Shown in pieces: positions 33,762-42,484 of a DNA stretch of 64,000 bases; the first letter of the stretch is position 1, and each line of letters begins with the position of its first letter. The notes beneath the pieces are model-generated. The model saw only the letters and a program-made list of their open reading frames with translations, was not told the origin of the DNA and did no database searches. Origin of the DNA: Oscillospiraceae bacterium. Its GTDB lineage: Bacteria; Bacillota; Clostridia; Oscillospirales; Oscillospiraceae. Both the position numbers and the translations under genes were made by a program. The DNA lies in assembly GCA_009780235.1 (NCBI GenBank), contig WRAK01000008.1:1-64000 (forward strand), written 5' to 3'.

Positions 33762-34148
33762 TCAAATTTCCTCCATAGTTCGATTTTTCTTTTTTGTCTT
33801 AATGAGCAAAATATGCGTTGTTACGCATACACCCACAATTACCAATACTATGCTGACCCACAGCCTGCCAAGGACGATCATCGAAGTCGTCAACCCCGCC
33901 CAGACGGAGAGGATGCTGATGGCTTTTAGTGTGACCGTAATGCCCTGCTTGGTGCGGTAGTTCTCAATAAACGAGCCAAAGAAGGGGAGCCGGGCGAGCC
34001 ACGCTTCAATTTTCTTGCTGCTTTTTGAGAAGCAAATAGCGGAGAGCAGCACAAAGGGGGTCGTGGGTACGAGCGGCATAACCAGCCCTACCGCACCAAA
34101 TCCCAAGAACAGGCACCCCAGCGTCAGAAAGAGAAGTTTTCTTGTCAC
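33762..34148 (-). CDS. DUF454 (YbaN-like) inner membrane protein, GTG start
   Basis: The 128-residue protein has two pairs of membrane helices and the family motif GLVMPLVPTTPFVLLSAICF followed by FGSFIENYR. Its function is unknown. The start is GTG, four bases after the catalase stop. No strong ribosome-binding site is visible, so it probably depends on reinitiation. Its presence inside a peroxide/superoxide operon is the best clue to its role. Confidence 0.75.
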   Translation of the reverse strand: MTRKLLFLTLGCLFLGFGAVGLVMPLVPTTPFVLLSAICFSKSSKKIEAWLARLPFFGSFIENYRTKQGITVTLKAISILSVWAGLTTSMIVLGRLWVSIVLVIVGVCVTTHILLIKTKKKNRTMEEI

Positions 34149-34152
34149 CGCA

Positions 34153-35673
34153 TTACCGCCATGCGGCCTCGCTCGTGGCCTGCAACCGCTCCTCACGTCC
34201 CATCTTTGCCAACACGATAACCCGGTCAAGCTCCAACTCCAATGCCTCGGCAAGACGTGTACCGTATTCCACGTCCGCCAGATAGCAATGGGCGGCGTGG
34301 CGGTATTTGATGTTGTCGGTGACAGATGCGATGTTGCCGGCGGTGTTTGCAATCAGCGCGGCACGCTTGTCCTCCGTCATCAGACGATAGAGGTCGCCCG
34401 GTTGGTAAAAGCAATTGTCGCTTGCCGTGTACTGACTGTGGTGGTCTATGGTGCCTTCCATATCGAGCGGCGGCTCCGCGTATTCTTTTTGCTCTGCCCA
34501 CTCGCCGCAGCTGTTGGGGTGATAGCTTGTCGTCGCGCCGTAGTTCCCGTCCACACGCATCTGCCCGTCCCGATGATAGGAATGCACCGGGCATTTGGCG
34601 GCGTTCACGGGGATGGACGAATGGTTCACCCCCAGGCGATACCGTTGGGCATCCCCGTAGGAAAACAATCGGCCTTGCAAGAGCTTGTCCGGCGACAGCC
34701 CGATACCCGGGATGATGTTAGCCGGATTAAATGCCGCCTGCTCGACATCTGCAAAGTAGTTCTCCGGGTTGCGGTTGAGTTCCAACACGCCGACTTCGAT
34801 GAGCGGGAACTCCTTTTGACTCCACACCTTGGTAATATCAAAGGGGTTGTCCTTATGCTTCTTGGCCTGCTTCTCGGTCATGACTTGGATGTTCACCGTC
34901 CAGCGAGGAAAGTCGCCTCGCTCGATGGCATAGAAGAGGTCATGCTGCGCGCTCTCCCTGTCCTTTGCGATAACCGCTTCGGCCTCTTCGTTCGTGAGGT
35001 TTCGAATGCCCTGTTGGGTCTTCAAGTGGAATTTCACCCAGACCCGCTCGTTTTTCTCATTGATGAGACTGTATGTATGGCTCCCGAATCCGTGCATGTG
35101 CCGATATCCGTCCGGGATGCCGCGGTCGGACATGACGATAGTGACCTGATGCAATGCCTCCGGGAGCATGGTCCAGAAGTCCCAGTTGTTCTGCGCCGAG
35201 CGCATATTGGTCTTGGGGTCACGCTTCACGGCGTGATTGAGGTCAGGGAAGTGAATCGGGTCACGGATGAAGAACACGGGCGTGTTATTTCCGACTAAGT
35301 CCCAGTTTCCCTCCTCGGTGTAGAACTTCATGGCGAAGCCTCGGATGTCCCGCTCGGCGTCTGCCGCCCCACGCTCGCCCGCCACAGTAGAGAAGCGCAC
35401 AAAAGCCTCCGTCTCTTTACCGATTTCAGAAAAAATCTTAGCCTTGGTGTACTGCGTCACGTTCCCCGTGACGGTGAATTTGCCGAAAGCACCGCTGCCT
35501 TTGGCGTGCATCCGCCGCTCGGGGATAACTTCTCTGTCGAAGTGTGCCATTTTCTCTAAGAACCACACGTCTTGCATTACCATGGGGCCGCGCGGGCCGG
35601 CGGTCATCACGTCGTTGTGGTCCGCAACGGGTGCACCGGTCTCTCGGGTCAGTTTTTTCTTATGATCACTCAT
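34153..35673 (-). CDS. Catalase, monofunctional haem type
   Basis: The 506-residue enzyme splits hydrogen peroxide. The distal His region is [20 protein letters not shown], the distal Asn lies in [10 protein letters not shown], and the proximal haem Tyr in [16 protein letters not shown]. Length and the ending near residue 506 place it with the small-subunit clade 3 catalases. AAGGAGGA precedes the ATG. It lies 19 bp after the Fur-type regulator. A catalase in a strict anaerobe points to exposure to oxygen. Confidence 0.95.
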   Translation of the reverse strand: MSDHKKKLTRETGAPVADHNDVMTAGPRGPMVMQDVWFLEKMAHFDREVIPERRMHAKGSGAFGKFTVTGNVTQYTKAKIFSEIGKETEAFVRFSTVAGERGAADAERDIRGFAMKFYTEEGNWDLVGNNTPVFFIRDPIHFPDLNHAVKRDPKTNMRSAQNNWDFWTMLPEALHQVTIVMSDRGIPDGYRHMHGFGSHTYSLINEKNERVWVKFHLKTQQGIRNLTNEEAEAVIAKDRESAQHDLFYAIERGDFPRWTVNIQVMTEKQAKKHKDNPFDITKVWSQKEFPLIEVGVLELNRNPENYFADVEQAAFNPANIIPGIGLSPDKLLQGRLFSYGDAQRYRLGVNHSSIPVNAAKCPVHSYHRDGQMRVDGNYGATTSYHPNSCGEWAEQKEYAEPPLDMEGTIDHHSQYTASDNCFYQPGDLYRLMTEDKRAALIANTAGNIASVTDNIKYRHAAHCYLADVEYGTRLAEALELELDRVIVLAKMGREERLQATSEAAWR

Positions 35674-35692
35674 GTACGTTCCTCCTTATATT

Positions 35693-36085
35693 CTATTGTT
35701 TATCTTGACAGGCTATACAAACGCCTGAAAAAACCACATCGTGGCCGTCCACTTGAAATCCGTGTTTTTCCCGCACCTCATCGTTAATCGCTGTAAGCGG
35801 CGCAATCTCCACATCGTGGATGCAGTCGCAGGCTCTGCACCGAAAATGATAATGCCGGTGCACACGCTTGTCATACCGCTCCAAACCGTCCGGCAGGGAG
35901 ACGCGCCGTATTATGCCGGCCTCGGCCAATTGCCGTAGATTGCGGTATACCGTGGTCTTGCTGATGGACGGATGTTCGGCTTGGATTTGGGCGTAGATTT
36001 CCTCGATGGAAGGGTGGGTATCTAGTTTTATGAGGGCGTCCAATATGATTTGACGTTGGATTGTGTTGCGTTTGATGATGCTCAC
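35693..36085 (-). CDS. perR: Fur family regulator, PerR-like
   Basis: The 130-residue protein has the winged helix (SIEEIYAQIQAEHPSISKTT, TVYRNLRQL), metal ligands HRHYHFRC, and the two structural zinc pairs (CRACDC and CIACQDK). It leads the catalase-rubrerythrin-desulfoferrodoxin operon and is its likely peroxide-sensing repressor. The start is uncertain: the GTG used here overlaps the apparent AAAGAGGTG ribosome-binding site, which would be better placed for an ATC codon a few bases on. Confidence 0.88.
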   Translation of the reverse strand: MSIIKRNTIQRQIILDALIKLDTHPSIEEIYAQIQAEHPSISKTTVYRNLRQLAEAGIIRRVSLPDGLERYDKRVHRHYHFRCRACDCIHDVEIAPLTAINDEVREKHGFQVDGHDVVFSGVCIACQDKQ

Positions 36086-36113
36086 CTCTTTGACGTTTAG
36101 TGGAGTTAATGAG

Positions 36114-36142
36114 ATTATATGCTAAATGAAACTGTTTGTCAA
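36114..36142 (-). promoter_or_regulatory. Promoter of the oxidative-stress operon
   Basis: TTGACA (36137-36142) and TATAAT (36114-36119) are 17 bp apart on the minus strand, a full consensus pair. TATAATCTCATTAACT across the -10 is AT-rich and could include a PerR box, but I see no clear 7-1-7 repeat. Confidence 0.65.
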
Positions 36143-36245
36143 TTAACTTTTTGTGAACAAGTGGGGAGAACAAAAAAACATCCTCCCAAAACTCCGCTTC
36201 GAGTTTCAAAAGGATGCCCAACAACCGAAGCAAGCCACCCGCCCC

Positions 36246-36995
36246 TCACTCCATAAACTCCGTCATATGCGCCCAATACCGTTTCGGCATATTCCCCATC
36301 CGCAGTTTCGGGTTAATCCGGCCCTCTATCGCAATCGTGTCATAGAACCGCTTCCACAAGGCTCTGTACTGCTTCTCCGTTGCGTCTGCTTCCGGGGGGG
36401 CAAAATGTTCTAAGTGAATCAGGCTCCGCTCCCCGTTTTGATAGACGAAAGCGGCTTTGTGTGTCTTATCATAAATCAAAAACTGCTCACTTGGGAATCT
36501 GTCACAAAAGTGGGGAGAGGTGATGGGCAGTACAAAGTTCTTCGGCTCGATAATCGCCACCAAGGCCCCGTTGTATTCGGAAAAGCGCAGGGACTCCCGA
36601 TAAAAATGGCTCTCGCTCGCCACGTTCTGCGCGTTTTTCGTAATTGCTCGCACCACGTCATGCGCCAGCATATTCGTGACTGACGAGCCGATTTTATAGC
36701 CCATGCGCAGGAAATGCAGGATGGTAATCTCTCGGCTCTCCATGTGCGAGAAATAGCACAGACGCACGAGCCGCAAGGCCTCTTTGGAAATGGAGCGGCC
36801 GATTGAATCTTCCACTTTTTTTGCGGCGGCGGAGTCCGTCGCAATTTCTTTCACGGGGAACAGCGTCTCCTGCGGCTCTTCGTAGGAAAAAATCATGGAC
36901 GGCAGCTCTTTTTGATAGTAGCTCTCATACACGCAGCACAAAAGTCCCTCGAAGGAGCCGTCGTATAAATAGGCTAAATCTGTCCTGTAAGGCAT
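36246..36995 (-). CDS. Putative DNA repair protein paired with a radical SAM enzyme (TIGR03915 type)
   Basis: The 249-residue protein has the start YLYDGSFEGLLCCVYESYY and the DUF4130-type C terminus (LVAIIEPKNFVLPITSPHFC, FPSEQFLIYDKTH). In other bacteria this family is encoded with a radical SAM protein and often near uracil-DNA glycosylases, hence the DNA metabolism annotation; the reaction is unknown. It overlaps the radical SAM gene by 22 bp. Confidence 0.8.
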   Translation of the reverse strand: MPYRTDLAYLYDGSFEGLLCCVYESYYQKELPSMIFSYEEPQETLFPVKEIATDSAAAKKVEDSIGRSISKEALRLVRLCYFSHMESREITILHFLRMGYKIGSSVTNMLAHDVVRAITKNAQNVASESHFYRESLRFSEYNGALVAIIEPKNFVLPITSPHFCDRFPSEQFLIYDKTHKAAFVYQNGERSLIHLEHFAPPEADATEKQYRALWKRFYDTIAIEGRINPKLRMGNMPKRYWAHMTEFME

Positions 36996-38272
36996 TTCAC
37001 CAAATCCTCTTTCGTGCTGTCTTCAAATAGGGAGAGCTGCTCCATCGGCGGTTGGGCGAGGGCGGCTCCCTGCTCGGATAAAAGACCGCGCAGCACCGCG
37101 TCCGGGTTGCTTGGAATCCCCATCGCGGGCTTCCCGCGGCAGGTGATGAAGTATTGCGCTCGTTTTAAAGTGACGCCCATTTTCTTTAAATCGGGGAAGT
37201 CCAAGGCCCCCGACCGCCGTGCTCTTATGATTTTCTTCGCGCTGATTACACCCAGCCCCGGTACGCGGAGCAGGGTCTCATAGGGCGCGGTGTTGATTTC
37301 CACGGGGAAGAAGTCGTAATGGTTCAAGGCCCAGTTGCATTTCGGGTCGATGAGGGGGTTGAAGTTCGGGTTTTTCTCATCCAAGAGTTCTTTGGCGTCG
37401 AACTCATAGAATCGCAGCAGCCAATCCGCCTGATACAGCCGATGTTCCCGTAAGAGTTGCGGCTTCGTGTCGAGCGAGGGCAGATTGCGCCCCGTCACAA
37501 CGGGCATGTAGGCGGAGTAAAACACCCGCTTCAGTTCGTATTTCTTGTACAGAGCGGCGGACAGGTTGATAATCTGATAATCCGTTTCCGGCGTGGCTCC
37601 GACGATCATCTGCGTACTCTGCCCCGCCGGGACGAACTTGGGCGTGTGCCTGTACTTTGCCAAATCCGTCCGATTTTCGTGGATGCCGGTCTTGATTCGC
37701 CCCATGGGGACGAGAATACTCTCTTTGCTCTTGTCCGGCGCGAGGAGTTTCAGGCTGTCATGGGACGGCAGTTCTAAGTTGACACTCATACGGTCGGCCA
37801 ACAGGCCCAGCGTGGTGAGCAGTTTATCATCCGCGCCCGGGATGGCTTTCACGTGGATATATCCCCGAAACCGATAGTGGTTGCGGATAAGGGACAGCAC
37901 TTCTATCATCTGCTCGCAGGTGTAGTCCGGGTTACGCACAACGGCAGAGCTGAGGAAGAGGCCTTCGATATAGTTGCGCCTGTAGAATTGAATCATCAGT
38001 TCCGCCAGCTCATGCGGCTCAAAGGTCGCCCGGCGGATATCGTTTGATTTCCGGTTCACGCAATAACTGCAATCGTACACGCAGGCATTGCTCATGAGCA
38101 CCTTGAGCAACGCAATACATCTGCCGTCTGCCGAAAAACTGTGACAAATCCCGCAGGCCATCGCGTTGCCGATGGAGCCGGGCGCGCCCTTGCGGTCTAC
38201 GCCGCTGGACGTGCAGGCCACGTCATACTTGGCAGCGTCGGATAAAACGGTGAGTTTTTCCAGAATATCCAT
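36974..38272 (-). CDS. Putative DNA modification/repair radical SAM protein (TIGR03916 type)
   Basis: The 432-residue protein has the radical SAM cluster motif CVYDCSYC (about residues 64-71). An earlier cysteine pair lies in MACGICHSF. The C terminus has a helix-hairpin-helix (LLRVPGLGVISAKKIIRARR), a DNA-binding element. The substrate is unknown. The gene begins 6 bp after the LexA-like regulator gene and overlaps the next gene, so all three form one operon. Confidence 0.88.
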   Translation of the reverse strand: MDILEKLTVLSDAAKYDVACTSSGVDRKGAPGSIGNAMACGICHSFSADGRCIALLKVLMSNACVYDCSYCVNRKSNDIRRATFEPHELAELMIQFYRRNYIEGLFLSSAVVRNPDYTCEQMIEVLSLIRNHYRFRGYIHVKAIPGADDKLLTTLGLLADRMSVNLELPSHDSLKLLAPDKSKESILVPMGRIKTGIHENRTDLAKYRHTPKFVPAGQSTQMIVGATPETDYQIINLSAALYKKYELKRVFYSAYMPVVTGRNLPSLDTKPQLLREHRLYQADWLLRFYEFDAKELLDEKNPNFNPLIDPKCNWALNHYDFFPVEINTAPYETLLRVPGLGVISAKKIIRARRSGALDFPDLKKMGVTLKRAQYFITCRGKPAMGIPSNPDAVLRGLLSEQGAALAQPPMEQLSLFEDSTKEDLVKCLTGQI

Positions 38273-38278
38273 CGCAAT

Positions 38279-38839
38279 CTACCCAACCACTTTCCCGAAC
38301 ACCCGCACATCATCATGCTCACCGATTGGGATGGGAGCGTACTTGTTGTTCAAAGAAATCAGACACCCGCGCCCGAGTTTTTTCAGGTAGACATCTTGGT
38401 TGAAGCAAAAAATGCCGATTTCGCCCTCGTCTAACGCCGGTTGTTCGTGGACGAAGATGATTTGGCTGTCCACAAAGCGCGGCATCATACTGTCGCCGCT
38501 GACGCGAAGCGCGTAATCCGCTGTGCGCGGCACGGTGTTATCGACTTCTATCATCTCGTGCGTGCCGTCATCCAAATAATTGCCGCCCCCGGCGGAGACC
38601 GGGGTGTCATATAGGCGTAGCAGCCGCTTTTCGGCGAAGGTTTGGCGGATATCTACGACACGGCAGATGTCACAGACCGCCAAAAACGCCTCCACGCTTG
38701 GGTTTGACGCGCCGGTTTCCCATTTGCCGATGGTGTAGGCTTTTACATCAAAGCCTTTTTGGCAGAGCAGCTCGACCAGTTGTGCGCGGGATAGTCCGGC
38801 GGCCTCTCGTACTTCCGCGAGTTTTTTTCCTAAATCCAT
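38279..38839 (-). CDS. LexA/CI-like regulator: XRE helix-turn-helix plus S24 peptidase
   Basis: The 186-residue protein has an N-terminal XRE helix-turn-helix (GLSRAQLVELLCQKGFDVKA, then WETGASNPSVEAF). The S24 self-cleavage domain carries the Ala-Gly site in VSAGGGNYL, the serine in VSGDSMMPRF, and the lysine in VYLKKLG. Such proteins cleave themselves when RecA filaments form. With two DNA-repair-linked genes in the same operon, it is probably a local SOS-type switch. Two matching palindromes lie upstream of its promoter. The ATG follows GGAGGTG. Confidence 0.9.
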   Translation of the reverse strand: MDLGKKLAEVREAAGLSRAQLVELLCQKGFDVKAYTIGKWETGASNPSVEAFLAVCDICRVVDIRQTFAEKRLLRLYDTPVSAGGGNYLDDGTHEMIEVDNTVPRTADYALRVSGDSMMPRFVDSQIIFVHEQPALDEGEIGIFCFNQDVYLKKLGRGCLISLNNKYAPIPIGEHDDVRVFGKVVG

Positions 38840-38860
38840 GTGTGCCACCTCCGTTGTTTT

Positions 38861-38889
38861 ATTATACACGGATGTTTGCTTTGACGCAA
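38861..38889 (-). promoter_or_regulatory. Promoter of the XRE-S24 / repair operon
   Basis: TTGCGT (38884-38889) and TATAAT (38861-38866) are 17 bp apart on the minus strand. Confidence 0.65.
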
Positions 38890-38896
38890 GCGAAAT

Positions 38897-38942
38897 GCGC
38901 AAAAAATGCGCGATTCATTTTTGTTGTGCGCAAATTTTGCGC
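38897..38942. promoter_or_regulatory. Two 15-bp palindromic operators
   Basis: GCGCAAAAAATGCGC (38897-38911) and GCGCAAATTTTGCGC (38928-38942) share the arms GCGCA and TGCGC. Their centres are 31 bp apart, about three helical turns. They lie directly upstream of the -35 of the XRE-S24 gene and are the best candidates for its binding sites. Confidence 0.6.
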
Positions 38943-38984
38943 CGCCGTGTGTGCTTGCTTGTGTGTTTCGGTGCAGAGAAAAAT

Positions 38985-39015
38985 AAAAAACCGTCGATGT
39001 AATCGACGGTTTTTT
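38985..39015. terminator. Bidirectional terminator
   Basis: AAAAAACCGTCGAT-gta-ATCGACGGTTTTTT separates the repair operon promoter region from the restriction locus. Confidence 0.8.
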
Positions 39016-39126
39016 GACTTTAGCCCGAAACGCTATCTCGGATATAAATTCTCCGCAATGCTCCTTGTAAATCAACTTGTATCGCTGTTTCGATACGCCC
39101 CCGCACTCCGGCACAGTAAAATATCC

Positions 39127-39579
39127 CTACGGCAAAATGTTCTCGTGTGGACGATGATACAGCAGCTCTACCGACTTATCTGCCCTTACGCCCATGACAA
39201 AATCGACGAGAGAAGCATTCGCGGCTGCGTTTTTGTTCCACTTGTCAGACGGAAACCCCACGCCATAGTATATTTTATGTACAATATAATTCGCTAAAAG
39301 TGCCGCGATATCGTTTGTGTACTGATTATCGCTTATCAACGATGCCACCTTTCGGAAGTCGCTGACGACAAGCTTATCTTTATTCTCAATGAACAGGCAA
39401 ACGCCGCCTTTGACTGCGACGATATCGGGGATAAGACCGCCCTTGTTCTTCTCGGAAACATTATTATTGGGGCGAAGTAATTTCCCGGATCCGCTTTGCG
39501 GAAAATCGAACGTTACAATATTCCAGCCATTATCCGTTAAAAAAGCTAAAATCGCCTTGGTTACTTGTTCTTCTGTCAT
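39127..39579 (-). CDS. Small PD-(D/E)XK nuclease-like protein of the restriction locus
   Basis: The 150-residue protein has GLIPDIVAVKGGVCLFIENK (about residues 47-66), which fits the D...ExK core of PD-(D/E)XK nucleases (Asp of PDI, Glu and Lys of ENK). No helix-turn-helix is seen. Its ATG overlaps the stop of the preceding gene by one base (TGATG). With the methylase and the larger protein it seems to form one operon, so it may be one subunit of a restriction enzyme. Confidence 0.65.
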   Translation of the reverse strand: MTEEQVTKAILAFLTDNGWNIVTFDFPQSGSGKLLRPNNNVSEKNKGGLIPDIVAVKGGVCLFIENKDKLVVSDFRKVASLISDNQYTNDIAALLANYIVHKIYYGVGFPSDKWNKNAAANASLVDFVMGVRADKSVELLYHRPHENILP

Positions 39580-40829
39580 CAAGCGTCCCTCCAGAACGAG
39601 CCATCGGGGAACAAAATCGCATCAGCAAAATAGGAATACACGCGAATGTGCTTAACTTTTGAATAAGTCGATCCATATCTGACCTGCATAAAATAACGTG
39701 GTATTTCATAGTTACGCAATGCCGAATAATCGCGGGACAGTAAATTGTGCCGCTCGCTGTTCTTTACGTCAGCAATCATAGACTGTATTGACGAACCGTT
39801 TACATCCGAAACAGATATTGTCTCTGCGGCATCATCAATTGATAAATCACCGAAAACTAATATTAAATTATTTCGCCTGTCCTCAAACGTCTTGCCCTCA
39901 CGGCACAACAGATAATCAATCGCCGCCAAGGCTCCCGGATACGGATCACCCCTGAACCTTGCGTTGACCTTGTAAAATACAGTATTTTCACGGTTCCGCA
40001 ACAGCTCACCGATTTGATAGCCGTCAGTTTCATATTGGCTCAAATAGTTAATCAAATAGTGGCTCGGTACTGTTCGCGTTGCGGAAAGCGGCGACATCGC
40101 TGACAGAACCTGTCCATTTGATTTTGTTACAAACTCGCTATTCATAAAATCGCGGCGTTGGCGAATGATAAGGCTTCTCAATAATGTAATTCTACCGTCC
40201 AGCACACCCTTTGTTTCTGTTATTCTGATAACCTCATCAAGCGCGCTAAACATATCTGTCATCTCGCTGCTTTGAGCGTCGGGACATGCGGGATATCGCA
40301 CAATATCTCTGTCATAGTGCAAGCCTTTATTCGCAAAATGCGGCGCATCTGCCGCATGAGGGTTGGGGAATTGCCTGATGTCACTTGGAAAGTAATACAA
40401 CAGGGCGGGAATGTCATAAATGCTCATAACCGCTTCGAGAGCCTTGAAAACAGCAGGGTTAATGACATCCCAGCGGGAGTTTGCGCCTTGCCTTGTAATA
40501 ATCGCCCCTTCAGGATAAATGTAAAATGCGGGCACTTGGTTTTCCACCGATGCGGCTATTCGGGCAAAACGCTGAAATGCGTTATGCCCTGTTCCCGCTT
40601 CCGTCGTAACCTCGATCGAAAATATAGGCTCGTTGTCTTTTTCAACAATCAAATCAGGCGCATCCAGATATAGAATTTTCCGTATATGGTCGGGCGTTGC
40701 GTGGAAGTTTCTTGGGTTGTTCGCATCGCTCTCATACATTTTGTTTTTAACGACTTCACGCCGGCGCAACAAGGTATGGTCAATTATATAATCAGCGAAA
40801 CTTTCTGTGCTGTACCAAACTCTATACAT
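39579..40829 (-). CDS. Larger restriction-endonuclease-like protein
   Basis: I do not recognise the family. The 416-residue protein has LDAPDLIVEKDNEPIFSIEV at about residues 54-73, followed by TTE. It resembles a PD-(D/E)XK core in which the Lys of ExK is replaced by Thr. A long mixed region follows with no other known motif, perhaps for target recognition. The ATG is chosen because GAGGAG lies seven bases upstream, and it overlaps the methylase gene by 8 bp. It is likely the restriction or specificity subunit. Confidence 0.6.
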   Translation of the reverse strand: MYRVWYSTESFADYIIDHTLLRRREVVKNKMYESDANNPRNFHATPDHIRKILYLDAPDLIVEKDNEPIFSIEVTTEAGTGHNAFQRFARIAASVENQVPAFYIYPEGAIITRQGANSRWDVINPAVFKALEAVMSIYDIPALLYYFPSDIRQFPNPHAADAPHFANKGLHYDRDIVRYPACPDAQSSEMTDMFSALDEVIRITETKGVLDGRITLLRSLIIRQRRDFMNSEFVTKSNGQVLSAMSPLSATRTVPSHYLINYLSQYETDGYQIGELLRNRENTVFYKVNARFRGDPYPGALAAIDYLLCREGKTFEDRRNNLILVFGDLSIDDAAETISVSDVNGSSIQSMIADVKNSERHNLLSRDYSALRNYEIPRYFMQVRYGSTYSKVKHIRVYSYFADAILFPDGSFWRDA

Positions 40830-42078
40830 CTTTTTTCTCCTCGTCACGCCTGCGGATATCTGCAGCTATGGGCTTTACCAATTCATATATCATAAGAGGA
40901 GGGACTGCGTTACCCGTAAGCACACGCTCTTGCACTATGCCGCCCACAAATTCGTATGAATCGGGAAAGCTCTGTATCCGCGCCCTCTCTCTGATGGAAA
41001 GACCGCGCGGTTGGGTCGGATGCCCAAACTGGAATTGCGGGCGTATCCCCCCCGCAAGTTGTGTTGGGCTCGGGGCATCAAGCGACAGCCGTATTCTTTG
41101 CTTGAATTTCGGATACATAGGCTTGCCTTGTGGGGTGTCTCTGATTTTTTCGATTGTTTCGGGCGGATGATTGGGGGCAACGTGATTGCTGAGTTTTGAG
41201 GGTTTATCAATCTCTATCTCCCCACTACCTCTCATGAGAGCTTGGAACTCTGATTGCGCCGATACATGATAAGTTGTTTTTTGTTCACCGTTGCCCAAGT
41301 GCGGCAAGTCAGATATTGCCATTTCAACAGTCCTGTACTTTTCGGGCTTTTGAAAATCTCCACACGGAAATATATATGGGATAGTGAGCGCACTATCATT
41401 TTTAACACCAACGAAGACAAGGCGATGACGTTGTTGCGGAACGCCGTACTCCAGCGCGTTTACCATCTTAACCTTGACCGCATAACCCAAAGACTCCATG
41501 TGTTTAATAATATCTTTTTCAAATTGTCCGCCCGCTGTGCTTCTGAGCCCCGACACATTTTCAAGGATGATGTAATCAGGCTTAAAAACTTTGACGAACT
41601 TCATATACTCCAAAAACAGAAAGTTTCTGTCATCGTTAGCGTTATGCTTTCTGTTGGCGATAGAAAAGCCCTGACAAGGAACACCGCCCGTTATGAGGTT
41701 TATGTGATGTATTCTCTTGTTTTCAAGCAATTTCTTGATTTTGTGCGGGTCTGCCTGACGAATATCCCCTAAGCAGCATAGTGACTGTGGATGGTTTTTC
41801 CCCCATGTTTGGATAGCGGGCTTTAGATAATCAATTCCGAGCACAGGGAAGAATCCGGCCCAAGAACAGCCAACAGAAAAACCGCCTGCCCCACAAAACA
41901 AGTCAATCATTGTTAAGGCGTTTTCAGGCACGGACATGTTTTTATCGTTGAAAAACATAAGGTCCGTTTCTTGAATATAAGCACTCTTTTCCACAGGAGC
42001 AGATTTATCCCAAACATCGCGAGGCTGCTCTTGTTGAGGAGGCGATATATGCAATTCGTCTGTTTTTAATGATGCCAT
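40822..42078 (-). CDS. DNA (cytosine-5) methyltransferase
   Basis: The 418-residue enzyme has a 55-residue N-terminal extension, then motif I MIDLFCGAGGFSVG, motif IV GGVPCQGFS with catalytic Cys135, motif VI ILENV, and motif VIII QQRHRLVF. At the C terminus are motif IX (RLSLDAPSPTQLAGG) and motif X (GNAVPPLM). It protects host DNA from the endonuclease encoded downstream. The target sequence cannot be read. The locus is AT-richer than its neighbours and borders a tRNA gene, which suggests acquisition. Confidence 0.93.
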   Translation of the reverse strand: MASLKTDELHISPPQQEQPRDVWDKSAPVEKSAYIQETDLMFFNDKNMSVPENALTMIDLFCGAGGFSVGCSWAGFFPVLGIDYLKPAIQTWGKNHPQSLCCLGDIRQADPHKIKKLLENKRIHHINLITGGVPCQGFSIANRKHNANDDRNFLFLEYMKFVKVFKPDYIILENVSGLRSTAGGQFEKDIIKHMESLGYAVKVKMVNALEYGVPQQRHRLVFVGVKNDSALTIPYIFPCGDFQKPEKYRTVEMAISDLPHLGNGEQKTTYHVSAQSEFQALMRGSGEIEIDKPSKLSNHVAPNHPPETIEKIRDTPQGKPMYPKFKQRIRLSLDAPSPTQLAGGIRPQFQFGHPTQPRGLSIRERARIQSFPDSYEFVGGIVQERVLTGNAVPPLMIYELVKPIAADIRRRDEEKKDV

Positions 42079-42122
42079 ATGCTCCGCCCTCCAAGCTCAG
42101 TATCGCATATTATTACAAGGTA

Positions 42123-42151
42123 ATTATACCGAGAAGTCTCATATTTTGCAA
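42123..42151 (-). promoter_or_regulatory. Promoter of the restriction-modification operon
   Basis: TTGCAA (42146-42151) and TATAAT (42123-42128) are 17 bp apart on the minus strand. Confidence 0.6.
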
Positions 42152-42294
42152 GGTGAATTTTTCGCGCCGAAAGGTGTATTTCCACAAAATTGCATTTCTG
42201 CTCATCGTAGCGGGCGTAGATATTATAACGCTCAATCGTCCCTGATGCCGACAAAAATATACTCAATGTACACGATAGTTGAACAATAGGTAGA

Positions 42295-42340
42295 GAAAAC
42301 CCCTGATAAAACGGTTGTAGCCGTTTTATCAGGGGTTTTC
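42295..42340. terminator. Terminator with perfect 20-bp arms
   Basis: GAAAACCCCTGATAAAACGG and its exact complement flank TTGTAG. It ends the tRNA-Leu transcript and isolates the restriction locus. The rest of 42150-42290 is AT-rich with no gene. Confidence 0.85.
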
Positions 42341-42353
42341 TATGAAATTTTGG

Positions 42354-42436
42354 TGCGCGAGGGGGGACTTGAACCCCCACGCCATACGACACACGCCCCT
42401 CAAACGTGCCTGTCTACCTATTCCAGCACTCGCGCA
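42354..42436 (-). tRNA. tRNA-Leu (anticodon GAG)
   Basis: The acceptor arms TGCGCGA and TCGCGCA pair perfectly, and CCA is encoded at 42351-42353. The anticodon stem is CACGT/GCGTG with loop TTGAGGG. The variable arm (TGTCGTATGGCGT region) is long as in tRNA-Leu, and the T arm is GGGGG-TTCAAGT-CCCCC. It has its own promoter and a strong terminator. Confidence 0.93.
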
Positions 42437-42448
42437 AGTGCAAATGCT

Positions 42449-42477
42449 ATTATAGCGAGTGTCGGCGGGTTTGTCAA
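42449..42477 (-). promoter_or_regulatory. Promoter of tRNA-Leu
   Basis: TTGACA (42472-42477) and TATAAT (42449-42454) are 17 bp apart, a full consensus. Confidence 0.8.
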
Positions 42478-42484
42478 TACAGGA

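Noticed and set aside
39127..42436. Integrative element at tRNA-Leu with attachment sites
   Set aside because: No integrase and no second copy of the tRNA 3' end was found; only the compositional and positional hint remains.
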